DNA from: Erigeron canadensis
Lineage: Eukaryota; Streptophyta; Magnoliopsida; Asterales; Asteraceae
Reading direction: 5' to 3'
NCBI RefSeq assembly: GCF_010389155.1
Contig: NC_057769.1
Coordinates: 16,554,735-16,618,734 of the forward strand
DNA length: 64,000 bases
Positions 46,500 through 58,772 of this stretch are shown here, one piece after another. How positions within the stretch are numbered: position 1 is the stretch's first letter; every line of letters starts with the position of its first letter. Made by a program: the position numbers and the translations under genes. Under the pieces are notes generated by a model that was not told where the DNA came from, searched no databases, and was given only the letters and a program-made list of their open reading frames with translations.

Positions 46500-47986
46500 G
46501 AGAAAATTTTATTAAATCACCACGTAGTTTGCTGTTTTATTAATTTTCGCCCTTGTTGTTTGAATTTATTATTACTTCATCTTGTGGTGATTTTTGGTAT
46601 CATCAGAAACCCCTCCTTCTAACGTCTGTTTATTGCCATCCATTGCGCATAAAGATGTTTTAGTCCTTTTCACCTCTAAAACACCTTCTCTTACTTTCTC
46701 ATTCATTTTTTCAGATCAAATGCACAAAAGACCTATATCTATCTTTATTATATACATACACATAGCCACCAAAGATCAAATGCAGCAAATCCATATAAGT
46801 CTCATTCACTTATACATAATGGAGGCAGTCAATCTCCACCGGCAAACAACTTGAAGTAAGGATCTCTATTATCACAAGAGACACTAACGTGATGCTAGAA
46901 ATAAACCAAATTTGAAGCAACAAGTTAACCTCATTTTAATATTATTATTGTAATTATTAAAGTGATTTGGATGAAATCTTTGGATGTTTGATTAATAAGC
47001 CATCATAGTGGTTGATCCAAAAAGCTCATGCGATTTGGTTAATTTAGATGATAAGTTTTTTTTTTTATTCTTATTCATGTGCGTGTATATATCTATATGT
47101 GTGAGTGTGTGTATATATATATTGCAGAACCTATTAGTATATACAAGTGGATTTATATATATATATATATATATTATATTTCAGGTTTTGTCATTTCTTA
47201 TTTATTTATTTGTATGTTTGTCTTGTTGTTTCCCACTACTTGTTTGAGTTACGTATTAGTTTGTTACTTTTATGTTGTTTAATATGCCCAATATGGTTGC
47301 TTTTGTATTTGTATTGTCAAACATGTTTCTAAGATATCGGTAGGACGCATGAGTGATAAACGTTCAACCCGCATAGTAGCCGGACCCAGCAGACAGGTAT
47401 TTCTTCTTTTCAGATTCTCGGCAGACAGGTATGATTTTCTAAACATTTCTCATTTTCCGTCTTGCACTCCTTTGTGACCGGAGGTCCCTGTGGAAGCAGT
47501 CTCTCTACCTTTGTGTAGAGGTAAGACTATTTACAGCTTACCTCCCCCATACCTCGCGCAGGGATTGGGTCATGTTGTTGTTGTTGTTGTTGTTATATAT
47601 TATATCCTGAAAGTGAAGACAGATTTTTTGTAATTAAGGTTGTGAGAAGATCTTGTTGGTGTTTGGGTTGTTAATTTAGGTTTTGTTTATGAAATTTTTT
47701 AGATTTTGTTGTTATTGTTATTGTATGTTTAGATTTTTAAAAAAAAAAAAAAAAGAGTTTTGATCTGAAAAAATGAATGAGAAAGGAGGAGAAAGTGTTT
47801 TAGATGTGAAAAGGACTAAAATACCCTCATGTTGCACATGAGGATTTTAACGGATGACAATAAACGGACGTTAGAAGGAGGGGTTTCTAATGATACAAAA
47901 AATTACCACAGGATGAAGCAATAATAAATTCAAACGACAAAGACGAAAATTAATAAAACAGCAAACTACATTAATGAAATTTTCCC
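46500..47986. mobile_element. Non-autonomous Mutator-type element with about 230-bp inverted repeats
   Basis: 1487 bp flanked by an exact 9-bp duplication TTGTTTTAA (46,491-46,499 and 47,987-47,995), the Mutator signature. Terminal inverted repeats run from GAGAAAATTTTATTAA / GGGAAAATTTCATTAA inwards through AGTTTGCTGTTTTATTAATT and on to the TCATTCATTTTTTCAGATC motif. The interior has TA repeats and a SINE-like insert but no transposase. It ends about 380 bp before the start codon of the calmodulin-binding gene. Confidence 0.85.
47440..47594 (+). mobile_element. SINE-like 3' part ending in (TTG)n
   Basis: Contains GACCGGAGGTCCCTGTGG, GTAGAGGTAAGACT and CTCGCGCAGGGATTGGG, ending in seven TTG units. 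This matches my recollection of the widespread plant Au-type SINE tail. The tRNA-like 5' part is unclear, so the left limit is approximate. Confidence 0.6.
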
Positions 47987-47995
47987 TTGTTTTAA

Positions 47996-48369
47996 TTTAG
48001 GAAGAAGTTATTATAACGTTGATTTAAAATAATTTATTCTCTTTACTTTAAAATAAAGTTTTGTTATTCAATAATTAGCCAAAAAAGTGAGGGACCTCCA
48101 AGGCCCAAGCAAACCGCCCATTAGTGAAAGTTACCATCATTCCATTATCTCCTAAATATTTAAATCTATATTCAATTTGTTGACTAATATAACTTCTTTT
48201 TTTGCTTCATTATCAAACAAAAAGACAATCTTCCACTAAAATACACCACCAAACAAGGATTCTTATTCTTTTCATTTGATCTCCATTAGCCCAAAAAAAC
48301 ACATTTCCCCTAAACCTTCAAACTCTGCCAACTTTCTTTTATGCTTCTCCTAGTGCATTATCTTTGAAA
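47996..48369 (+). promoter_or_regulatory. Proximal promoter / 5' leader of the calmodulin-binding gene
   Basis: AT-rich with a pyrimidine-rich leader (48,190-48,350) before the ATG. No clear TATA could be singled out. Its upstream limit is set by the Mutator element. Confidence 0.35.
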
Positions 48370-50466
48370 ATGGTTCAAAGAAAGGTTCCCAACAAGCTTG
48401 GTATCAAACCCCATCACCTTAAATTAGATACCCAAGTGGTGAACCTTAGACCAACATCTCCTCAAACCAATGATAAACTCAAGAAGATCATGAAGAAGTC
48501 TAGACCGATCAAACGTTCTGATGAATCACGATCGTTGCCACCGTTTAAAAAGAAAAAAACCCACCCAGTGCATAACGACGAACCACGTTCTACACCAAAC
48601 TACATGAAGTCCACAAGCTGTTTTGAAGCAAGAAAGGAAGTATCACCCAAGAAGCTGACTCCAAAGGGATTGAAAAGTCCGAAAACAAATGGATCAAGAA
48701 CGTTGAATTTGAAGATGGTGAGAAGTTTGACAAAAACTCCTAATTTTAAACCGTTGAGAACTTCAAAAAAGGTGGTGTTATGTGAAGATTTAGATGCTAA
48801 CCGTGCAACATGTTCATCGACTTTAAAAGACAAAAAGTTTCCAAATTTACTTGAACTTAGTCCTGGAGGGACTGAGTTAGAAGGGACGTCGGCCATGAAG
48901 GTATGCCCGTATACTTACTGTTCCCTCAACGGTCATCGTCACGCTCCCTTGCCACCCTTGAAGTGTTTCTTGTCGTCAAAGAGACGTGCTATGAAGACTC
49001 CGAAAAGTTTTAAGCTCGGGTGTTTATCTCCCCATCAGTTAAAGCCTGTTGTAAAGAAAAACAACGTCACAGAGGCGGTGATCTTTGGTGAGGAAGCTGC
49101 AGAAGCGGTAGATATAATAGCTGCAAGTGTGATAGAAGAAGAAAAGAAAGATTTCTTTATAGAAATCAATGGCTGTCGTGTTTTAGAAAGTTCAGACATC
49201 GAATGGGAGGAGGGTTATCATTCTGCATCAAGTGATGATGATGATGGGAAATATTTCAAGTTGCGTGAGAGCGATGGTGAAGTTTATGAAGAACAAATTG
49301 GGAAGACGGGTGATGATAACGAACTCCAAGAGTTATATGATGAAGAAAGTGTGAGCTCTGGAGCCTGGTCAGATGAGGATGCTGATTCTGAATCAGATGG
49401 TTCTTATCAGCGGATGAAGATTAATCACCAAAATGAAGATCAAGAATGTGGGAAGTCTGATTCATTTGAAGTGCCGTCAGAAACTACTTTGGCAGATGTA
49501 AACTATAATATGGACGACGAGGATAAGATCAAAAGCATTACCGAGGGCCTGAATCTTCCAGTTGGAGATCACAATATCAAGTACCACGTCAGTTATCAGC
49601 AAAAAGAAACTTCCCAGGAGTCAAACACTGTCCCAGAAAAGTCAGAAGATAGAGATGAAAAGAATCACGCCACGATAATCTACAACATCATTCAATTTAA
49701 CATATCTGTTTTTGTCGATGGAGAAAAAACCACACATTCTGAGACAGAAAAAGGTGTCAATGCACACGTACCTTGGACTGCAGTTGCTGAAGATAAGATG
49801 GAGACGGGGGAAGTCAGTGAAGAACCTGAAGAGCAGGAGATGAGTAATGAAGAGGATGAGGTGAATCAAATAGTTATGGATGAAAAACTTCCCTTTCATG
49901 ACCAAGATATTCTCTCAAACGATTTTGTCCAAGATTGCAATGAATGTGAAGTATGTAGTCAGTCTAAATCGATGGATGTAGTCACTGAAATAGATGAAGA
50001 ACCTGCAAGCAGATTAGACGAGCAAACACATTCCACGGGAGAAATAGCATCTGTTACAGATATAAAGACCATTTCTTTTTGTAAAAAGAACGATTCTAGT
50101 GAAGAACACTTGAATCCCTCTACAACTATAAGGTCAACACGAGGCAAGAAACCTGAGCAAGAGATGGGTGATTCAAGGGAATTCAACCCGCGAGGACCAA
50201 ATTTCCTACCAGAAGTACCGGATCCAGATGCAGAAACAGTGGACTTGAGGCACCAGGATATGGATGAAAGAAAAAATGCAGAAGAATGGATGGTTGACTT
50301 TGCTTTACAACAAGCGGTCAACACAATTGCACCAGTACGAAAGAAAAAAGTTGCGTCGCTTGTTGAAGCTTTTGAAAAGGTGATGCCGATTCCCATGTAT
50401 GGTAATAGTAGCAGACATACTTCAAAAGCTTTCACAAATGCAAGACCCATGCAAGCTTGCAGCTGA
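48370..50466 (+). CDS. Plant calmodulin-binding-domain protein, 698 residues, intact
   Basis: One uninterrupted exon. The N-terminal third is very basic (Lys-rich, with PPFKKKKTHP and KRRAMKTPKS) and holds the conserved motif CPYTYCSLNGHRHAPLPPLK (about residues 179-198). The middle is acidic with SDDDDGKYF and Glu/Asp clusters. The C-terminus (about 618-690; DAETVDLRHQDMDERKNAEE then VRKKKVASLVEAFEKVMP) is the plant calmodulin-binding domain, a basic amphipathic helix expected to bind Ca2+-calmodulin. The layout matches the PICBP-related plant family; a nuclear site is plausible from the basic N-terminus. The start is the first ATG of the frame. A likely 3'-UTR intron (GTAATT...GCGCAG, about 50,481-50,605) follows. 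The Mutator element lies in its upstream region. Confidence 0.88.
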   Translation: MVQRKVPNKLGIKPHHLKLDTQVVNLRPTSPQTNDKLKKIMKKSRPIKRSDESRSLPPFKKKKTHPVHNDEPRSTPNYMKSTSCFEARKEVSPKKLTPKGLKSPKTNGSRTLNLKMVRSLTKTPNFKPLRTSKKVVLCEDLDANRATCSSTLKDKKFPNLLELSPGGTELEGTSAMKVCPYTYCSLNGHRHAPLPPLKCFLSSKRRAMKTPKSFKLGCLSPHQLKPVVKKNNVTEAVIFGEEAAEAVDIIAASVIEEEKKDFFIEINGCRVLESSDIEWEEGYHSASSDDDDGKYFKLRESDGEVYEEQIGKTGDDNELQELYDEESVSSGAWSDEDADSESDGSYQRMKINHQNEDQECGKSDSFEVPSETTLADVNYNMDDEDKIKSITEGLNLPVGDHNIKYHVSYQQKETSQESNTVPEKSEDRDEKNHATIIYNIIQFNISVFVDGEKTTHSETEKGVNAHVPWTAVAEDKMETGEVSEEPEEQEMSNEEDEVNQIVMDEKLPFHDQDILSNDFVQDCNECEVCSQSKSMDVVTEIDEEPASRLDEQTHSTGEIASVTDIKTISFCKKNDSSEEHLNPSTTIRSTRGKKPEQEMGDSREFNPRGPNFLPEVPDPDAETVDLRHQDMDERKNAEEWMVDFALQQAVNTIAPVRKKKVASLVEAFEKVMPIPMYGNSSRHTSKAFTNARPMQACS

Positions 50467-52165
50467 TGTTATTGCTACCAAGGTAATTTGGTTCAATTTC
50501 TAATGACATCAAAGGAAACTAATAAAATACCCTAGTTTGTTACATTATCGATCTGGGGTACAAACAAAAGTGTAGTAAAAATCATCTTTATGCTTATTTG
50601 CGCAGGTGGAAAAGCTGCATTGGCAATCATCAGTTAGCAGTATGCAAAGCAGTGCTGAGAATTAGATGATAATGATGATGATGATGACGATACGGGGATG
50701 AAGATATAAGTGTTATGGACTTAGGGTCTATTATGATGCACCAGTTGGAAGGATTGAGTTCATGTAATAAAACCTAAATCATGTCTGATTTCCTCTAGAG
50801 AAAGCTTGTCTATCTATGTACGTGTGTTGTAGTTGAAGCATTCATAGCCTCTGCATATCTATGAAGTGTGTAATTTTATTCTTGTGAGTGCAGTGTTCTT
50901 TAATGATAAACTAAAAGTCGTCTTAGCATTTTATATGTCGGATTAGTGGTAGTACAATAGAAATCATAGAATGTTTATGCTACTATTGATTAGAAATTGA
51001 GGATTAGAAGTTACCTTTCAAACAATACACATATCTAGATGTATGATTCAGTATATCCATATCATGCAATGCGCATATGGACAACCAGAAAACTTTTAAG
51101 CTGCTCTGTTTATTAATATATTGCCATAAGGAAAACTATTCCTGCATGATTGGGTAATCAGATACACAATGAACTTTTCCCTAGCATCCGCTTCCTCAAA
51201 GTGAACCTTGATGTATAACAGTTATTTCAAAAGACAGTTGAGCGTAACAAAGCCAAACTAAGGTAAGGCAAGCCTCCGTCATTGTAAGCGGGCCTCAAGA
51301 GTATTTAGTATATGTTACGAAAAGACAAACGTCCTGCAAAGTCATCATTTTACATCTTAACATGAATTAATGCACAATGTAAATAACAATTGGTGAAATG
51401 GGGCAGAACAATGTAGCCTCAATGCAGGTAGTAGCTTTTAAATATATGGACATCAATCCAAGAAGCAGCTGGTCTGATGAAATCTGGTCCTCTATTTTCT
51501 TATATGGTTCCAAAAGGAAAATGCTGAAACTTGACATTAGAACATTTGGTAGCTAAAATGAGAGAACTAGAAATAGAACATCTGGTAGCTAAAATGGAGA
51601 GAACAAAGGGTGGAGCACGACAGTGAATGGAGCAATTAGAATACTTTAAAAGCCTCGAAAAACTCCAAAAGTATGTTATTTCTTCAAAGTCTGAAAACGC
51701 ATTTACTAGATAATATATTCACCTAACTCACCGAGCCAAAATAACAGAGTTACATGCAAGAAATTAATAAATGAAAAATTAGATATTAGTATGTAATGAA
51801 TGCAGACATACAAATTTTCCTTACATTGATGGTCAAATTTAAAGCTTCAATTAAAGGGTGTTAACCCAACTTAAGTTGATTCATTAAAGAATTAGCAGTA
51901 ATCAAGTTTTTTTTTATATTGCATGTAAAATATATCAACACATATCACAAAAGTTTTGGTCTTCCAAACAATTCACATAATCTCACACATTACAAGCACT
52001 ATTATTTCCATAGGTATCAGTTAAGAGCCAAATCATCTATCAGGAGCATATGTGGACAAGAAAATAAATCGTACCCTGTATCATCAAAAGATGAGATCTC
52101 ACAGTAAAAAGATAGTGACTACTCACCAGCAGTTCATTTTCCTCAAAAGTATTAACCTCAATGAA
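50467..52165. other. Shared 3' region of two convergent genes
   Basis: Holds the 3' UTR of the calmodulin-binding gene (with the probable intron) and the 3' flank of the minus-strand Yae1-like gene. No other ORF is supported. Confidence 0.5.
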
Positions 52166-53134
52166 CTATTGAAGTGAAGGATCTTGGCTTGTTGATGTGA
52201 TTGCTTTATCCATTAATTGAACCTCAAGTGCAGGGGAGTCCATAATGAGAAACTGAAGCTGTCTATAGTAACTATGTAGAACACTGCTATCTGAGTTATG
52301 TTCCTCAAGAGGCGATATACAACCTTCTCTATCACCATGTTTAATACTTCTTTTGGAGAGATCATCGCCAAACACTGTTAGAGCATCTGCTGTTGATAAC
52401 TTATCCACTGATTTACACAAGTCATGAAACTTGCTTCTTGTTTCCTGTGATTTAATGATCTTGCCTCTTAATTCATCGGAAAGGCAATCCAGAGCTCTGC
52501 ACCAAATCGCAAAGATGATGTAAATACTGAAACAAGTTCCCACATTCCAAATTTATCAGCTGAGGTAGCAGATATAATAATTTAAGATAAGATCCAGAAG
52601 AAAAGTCTCCTTATATTAACATGTGTAGAAGGATTTTAAAGCTGACTCGTGTCTGCTGCACCTTTTTCTAAATTCTAAACAAAATTATCAGTACCTCGGA
52701 CACCTACCAGTACTAGAATACTTCCCCACACTCTTTACAATAAGGAGACTTTTCTTTTGATCCTTTCCCAATAGTATAACCCACATTCTTAGTTAAATAC
52801 AATATTATAAAGAAACGTACCCCAACACCTCTGACGAGATCCAAGTTAAATCCAACAATTACAAACTCCTTAAAGCCAAAATTGAAATTTTCTTGTGCTG
52901 AAGCTTCTTTTCCTGCTATAAGGCCATCGCGAGATCCAATCTATTAATGATTAGGATTTAGCAAAATTGTGACACAATAGTTGATGTATGGATTTCATCT
53001 ATGCATCGAGGATACCTCATGGAATTGGTTTTTTCGCCTTTGCCATTCCCTGTCTAGGTCAGATGATGGATCATATTTCACATATGAATCATTCCATGAT
53101 GGTTCATCTTCACACCACTTTTCATCCTCGCCAT
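52166..53134 (-). pseudogene. Yae1-domain gene, 5' exon missing and frame broken at the last intron
   Basis: Three minus-strand exons are recognisable: 53,134-53,016 (GEDEKWCEDEPSWND...DREWQRRKNQFHE), 52,940-52,821 (GSRDGLIAGKEASAQENFNF then GFKEFVIVGFNLDLVRG) and 52,496-52,166 (ALDCLSDELRGKII... to a TAG). The middle exon has the Yae1 repeat of spaced Gly residues; in yeast Yae1 acts with Lto1 as adaptor for cytosolic Fe-S delivery to Rli1/ABCE1. The first two exons join in phase. The last join does not: GT donors around GGTGTTGGGGTACG give phase 0 or 1, but ALDCL needs phase 2, suggesting an indel in the G run. No upstream coding exon with a start ATG was found, although 5'-UTR-like donors occur at 54,928 and 55,075. 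It is either a decaying gene or one with unusual splicing. Confidence 0.6.
52591..52762. mobile_element. MITE in the last intron of the Yae1-like gene
   Basis: 24-bp inverted repeats GATCCAGAAGAAAAGTCTCC... and ...GGAGACTTTTCTTTTGATC bound 172 bp. It lies in the intron whose splice phases do not match. Confidence 0.55.
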
Positions 53135-55185
53135 CTGAATGAAACAACAGACCAAACAGCTTTAGGCATTTGTCATTCTAATTTTTAGCTGTAAACGCTT
53201 AAAACTTTTATTAAGAACAAAGTAGAGAAACATTTAAGAAATAATGTTAAATATTCACAGTGAATACCGATTGCAGATATTTTCAGTAGGGACTTGGCGT
53301 CACAGAAGGAGACAAAGACAAGTATAATTATAGTCTACTCAGACATATGTTAGTTTTGATACCCTTCTTTAAACATGCTACTCGTCCTCGCATCTCATCA
53401 AATGCTTAACTCTACTACATTCGTCACATATTTTGTAACACTAATCTTGAGATAGCATAAAGGCCAAAATGTCTTTCTAGTGTCCTGGACTTGCCTAATC
53501 AGGTTTTAGTATCCTGAACTACAAAGGTGTGGATGTTACCCTGAACATGGAAAAAACAGTTAACTTAAGACCTTGACCCGTCTAGCTCGGCCACTTGAGA
53601 TCACGTGACTTACCAGAATCCGCCACAACTTATTCCCGTCAAAAAACATCTCAGATTGAATATCACCTCTATCCCTAGGTATAGAATGAAAACTGTAGGA
53701 GGGAGTGAGGATGAATAATCCTTATCGATGTGTAGTTGTGGTATAGAGATTGCGCTGTTAGATGGTGATAACCCAACTACTAAAGATTCATTAAAATCTC
53801 TTTAAAGCCTTAAAGCTGTGTTTTAATGCTTTGAAACTTTTTTTAGAGAGTTTTTTCAACTTTTCGTAGTCATGTTTTCTTGCAGGCCAAATGTTATTTT
53901 GAATGGCTGATTGTGGATATGACCAATGTGATACAACAATGGGTTCTTTTGTCAAAAAGAGACCAGTTGATATAATTGGTGAAATCGAAGACAAATAGTG
54001 CAAAAAAAAGAAGATTTTGTGGCTTATTATGGTGTTAGTGTTTAGTTTGTTGTATATGATTTGTGGGATGATAATTGTACCATGCACCACAAGTAATGCA
54101 ATGCAAAAGGATGATTCGAATTGTCCTTTGCTACAATAGTATTATGTGTAACAACGAACATTCTGTTCGAGAAGATATATATAATTGTTGATGAAGATGT
54201 TATGAATAAATTGCTACTCCTATGGTTTTAAATGCAAAAGGAAAGGTCTATAATTCATCCGCTGCAATCAGTAACCCTAATTTAGGTGCATAAGAAAAAC
54301 ATTCTGCAAGATTGCAATCAATGGGTCTAAAACCAACCAGAGTTTTTTTTTGAAGTTAGCGTTTTATAAACGATTTCAAAGCACACACTTCAAGGCATAT
54401 GCTTCAAAGTCAAATATAAAGTAACTTAAGATCAAGTATTGACTATTAAGTACTATCGAGATTCAAGACCAACTTCAAACAAAACTATTCAGGTGTAGCA
54501 CTAATGATTTGCAGCCATGAAAAAGAGCTCTTATAGGCAGCAGAATTTGATTACCCAGGTGAAATATGTGGACTTGCCGATACAGACCAAAGCAACAACG
54601 AAACCTTGACTTATAAACCCCGAAAACCCATGTAAAGTACAGTAGAATGATAAAAGGACTTATCTACACATAAGAAAATAGAGAAAATGCTTTCTCATTA
54701 CATAAACGGGGACACGTACAATTAAGTAATCAACCACATTCTGAATTCAATCAAGTGAAAAATGACATTTTTTGTGTGTGACGAATTAAGTAATTAACCA
54801 GAGTCAAGGCTTGATAATGAATCATTAATGTAAAGTTTAGGGTACCAAAATACATTATGGGGCCTAGTGAAAGAGATTGGTAGGTTTTCAGACTATCATA
54901 ATGTGCAGCAAGATATAAAAAGCTTACCGGGTGGTTCTAGTGGAAGAGAAAACCTAACCTGAATCGATTTTTGAGGCAATACACACAAATCCAACTAAAC
55001 AAGGAAGAATTCGGAAATAAATTAGTGCTTTGCTGAATTAATGAAAAGGTCAGTAATTTACCGCTGGGTGGGCACGGAGAAAGGGGCGCAGGATGAAGAT
55101 AAACTAACTTTCAAAACCTTATAAACCCTGAATCGAAAATCCTATGAGTGTTTGAGTTCCCAAAAAATAGTCTAAATCTAATATC
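53135..55185. other. Upstream region of the Yae1-like gene
   Basis: AT-rich. Minus-strand sequence at 55,140-54,930 looks like a transcribed leader, with pyrimidine-rich stretches and GTAAAT / GTAAGC donors. No coding exon is convincing. The ORF at 53,791-54,090 shows no homology I recognise. Confidence 0.4.
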
Positions 55186-58100
55186 TATTCTAATATTAAA
55201 TATAGTATGGATATTCGCGATGATATCTTTTTAGAACCTTCTTATAAAGCCTATAAATATAAGGGTATATTGTAATCTTAATTGTTCTCTTATTATAAGA
55301 TTACCTCCTCTTCTCTCTCAATTATTCTCCTCTTCTATCTTTATCTTATAACACTTTATCAGCACGAAGTCTTTAACCAAGGAAAAAAAGGATAAAAAAA
55401 TTTACCGAATTTTTTTTTATCTAAACTATCCATTTAGTAGTCAAAGGCTTCTATCTAGTAATGCATTGTTTTAATATATCATCATTAAAAGTTGTTTCTA
55501 TTCCTCATTCGATTTATTTTTTAATTTTACTTATTTTTTTAAAGTCTCGCTATAATTTGTTGCACGTGAAATTGCAAAAATTTGTAAAATATAAGAGAGT
55601 ACAACTTTGCATGGATGCTCATGAAATATCAAATTTATAGAAATTTTATAAAGCCATCTAATGGTGTGGTATCCATTCATTAAAATGAATGCAATTACAT
55701 GCAATCGGAATGCTCAATATGTGTCATGGTCATGGAATTCAAATATCAAGGTGTTTCTTTTAAGAGCACGAGATGACACTAGCAATGATCGACCTTTATA
55801 TAATCAAATGAACATGAGAGTTCACTAATCATAGTGTTTCTATTATGAACACGAGTTGTCACAATGAGTGACAAAATTATTAGTGCCTAAAGAAAAAGGA
55901 CTATCTACATTATGTCGTTATTTCACTTTAAAAACATTTATATATGTATTTAAGATTGTCATATTATTGACATATTGTTGGTTCCTAAAGAGCTACTTCG
56001 ATAGTTAATAGAATTTGATCAAAAAGGAACAACATTTAAGAGTAAATGATACACTTTGGTATCATCGTTGTATATGAACTATACAATGCAAAATGCACTT
56101 GAATCACATATGTTCATGACTAGAAGTTTATGAACCATGATTTTGTTATTATTGTTTGGCATGACCGGTTGGACCATCCCGAGTCATTATGATGCAAAAG
56201 AGAATCCGTAGATTCTTCAAAGTAATGAGTTCATAAGCTCTCAGAAAATATCAATTATTCACCGATTGCTAGCCAAGTGGGGACGAATTCCCTTATATGT
56301 CTAAAGATGATACAAGAGGATGTATGTGGCCTATACATCTAATATACCATTTAGTTATTCAAAAACGATGCATCGTCTAAATGGTCATATATCATGAATA
56401 GCGCAACATGAAATTTGCGTGAAAAGTGGTTTAGCTAATAAGATTGCGAGTATTCGTAAATGATGGTGAATCTTAAAGCGCTTATTAAGCGTCTGTTGCA
56501 AATTAAATGATTATGAGGGCAATACTTTGAATTATATGTTTGGGCAAAGTCATTATACAATATGTTCTTGCATCATGCCAACAAAATAAAATAGTTCCTC
56601 CCGTTATCTTGGATATGATATATATCCTTTAACAACGCAAAAAGAAGTATTTCAAAAGAGGAATATATTCAGGGGGAGAGATCAAACAATTTATTATGAT
56701 TATTGTATGAGCTTACTAACATGAACATAAGGTTCATATGGTGATTGAATCACTTGAGTTTGGCAATTGACTTACACGCTCACAAAATCAAATAAAGCCA
56801 TATACAGTGATTTCAATGCTCCAAATTGATCGTATCTCAAAATGATGACTTATATGAGTCTATGGCATGTGCACAAAAGGATATCGATTCCAAATAAAAA
56901 AAGCCTCGAAAATAGAAAGGAGCAATAAATGTGATGGTCATATAGAGGTAAAAAGATCCAAATATGTGTCTTAAAGAGACAATAGACATGATGGTTCATG
57001 AAGAACCGATGACATTTGAATAATGAAGAGATCTCTTGCAAATATATATCATGTCAAGTATTGAATCGAATCGAAATAAGATTGATGTCGACAAAAATTA
57101 TATGTGTTATGTGAAGCTAAATACTATGCGTGCGAAATTCTTAAGAGCATATATGCTATGAGGTGCAAAAACTGAGATACAATGGCTAAAATAGCAAGAT
57201 AAGTAATGCTACCGAATATTTAAAGCCTCTTATCGTGCACGAAATTATGGACATGAAATCCATGCATAAGAATGTGTAGCATACTTTATATAAATCGGTC
57301 TTTGTGCTAAAGTGAAATGGGAAATTGATATATTGACGTATATGGCGCAAATGATGCTATAATAGATTTTCACAAAGACCTAATGTATTTCTCCCATGGT
57401 TGATCATATTATTGGTAGATTTGAATACCATGATATACAAATAGTTATTTGTATCTCCTTGCTATCATTAGCGCCTGCAAATGGCTTAAAATTTTCACAT
57501 GGATATAAAATGCTTGGAGCATATCATATTTTTAATGATCAACGTATATATGAATGGTTCTTATGAACGATATTGGTTTTGAGATTATTATGTCATTATA
57601 TGGAGGAACAAGATATGTGTATGGCAAAATTGCCCGCATGCAATATTATCAATTACATATTCATATAATTATGTTTTAACGAGGCATAATTTTGCAAATT
57701 GGACATCCAAGGGGGAGATTCGTAGATTATTAAAAAATGGATTATCCAAATTCATATAAGTGAATCTCATGGAAAGATAGATATAATACAACTTAGTGTT
57801 GTGTTATCTCGAAAATGGAGCATTTATTGAATAAGACTTTTGTCTACTTACGAAACTATATTGACTAAGGGTCAAAGAGATTCAATATTGACAAAGCTTA
57901 CTCATTAAGCTTTATCGGTCTTGAGCCACAATTGGGATTTTGATGTATCTTATTATGTACTCATGAAGTATTAATCAATACAAGGCTTCGAATCTACACG
58001 CTAGCATTGGAAGAAACTCACGACATATTTCGGTACATGATATCAAAAGATTTCAATGTCAAAGATGGTTGAATTTATTTGCTTGATCCACTCAAAGGAT

Positions 58101-58772
58101 AGTCACAAACAATTTAAGTTATTTTAACAAATGGTGACGCTACAAATTTTATGGCGGTTTAGCAATCGACAACAACTACATCATCAAGCTATGAAGATGA
58201 TCATGGTCAAAGATAAGATGCCCAAGAAGATTATGTTCGTGATATTGGGAAGAAAAACTCAATAGTATCAATTGAAGATAATGTGGTGTATATAGATCAA
58301 GTTCAAACAATGATAGATTCAATCTCAACATATGACCAACAAGACAGTGGCACAATCAATCTTCATCAAACCTAATCGAGCAACTTTGGCAGATTATTGA
58401 GTCATATGTATACAAGATTGACATTTGATAGTTTGAAGATGGATATTCAAATGAGGGGAAGTATTATATGCGCTGCACTCTTTTTCCCTTCACCAAGTTT
58501 TTATCCCACTGGGTTTTTCTTGGTAAGGTTTTTAATGAGGCAACATACATCAAATTGCGTATAATATAGTGTGAATATCCAAGGGGGAGTATTGTAATAT
58601 TAAATATAGTATGGATATTCACTTTCATATTTATGCGATGATATCTTTTCTAGAACCTTCCTATAGAACCTATAAATACAAGGCTATATTGTAACCCTAA
58701 TTGTTCTCTTATTATAAGATTACCTCCTCTTCTCTCTCAATTCTTCTCCTCTTCTATCTTTATCTTATAACA
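55186..58772 (+). mobile_element. Decayed Ty1/copia element with short LTRs and exact TSD
   Basis: 5' LTR 55,186-55,353 and 3' LTR 58,590-58,772, flanked by ATATC (55,181-55,185 and 58,773-58,777). The primer-site region after the 5' LTR reads CTTTATCAGCACGAAG; the polypurine tract before the 3' LTR is AAGGGGGAG. The short LTRs with this PBS style suggest the Ale/Retrofit lineage, from memory. The interior has no intact ORF; TGGCATGACCGGTTGG near 56,157 is a relic of the integrase HxxxxH region. It lies just upstream of the Yae1-like gene. Confidence 0.8.

Noticed and set aside
46594..46854. 86-codon open frame
   Set aside because: It overlaps the inverted repeat of the Mutator-type element and has no homologous motif.
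49642..50450. Minus-strand open frames opposite the calmodulin-binding gene
   Set aside because: Shadows of the real coding strand; the sense protein has conserved domains.
53791..54090. Candidate first exon of the Yae1-like gene
   Set aside because: The 99-codon frame has repeated Phe-Lys-Ala-Leu-Lys segments but no acidic leader of the type expected, and no suitable donor in phase.
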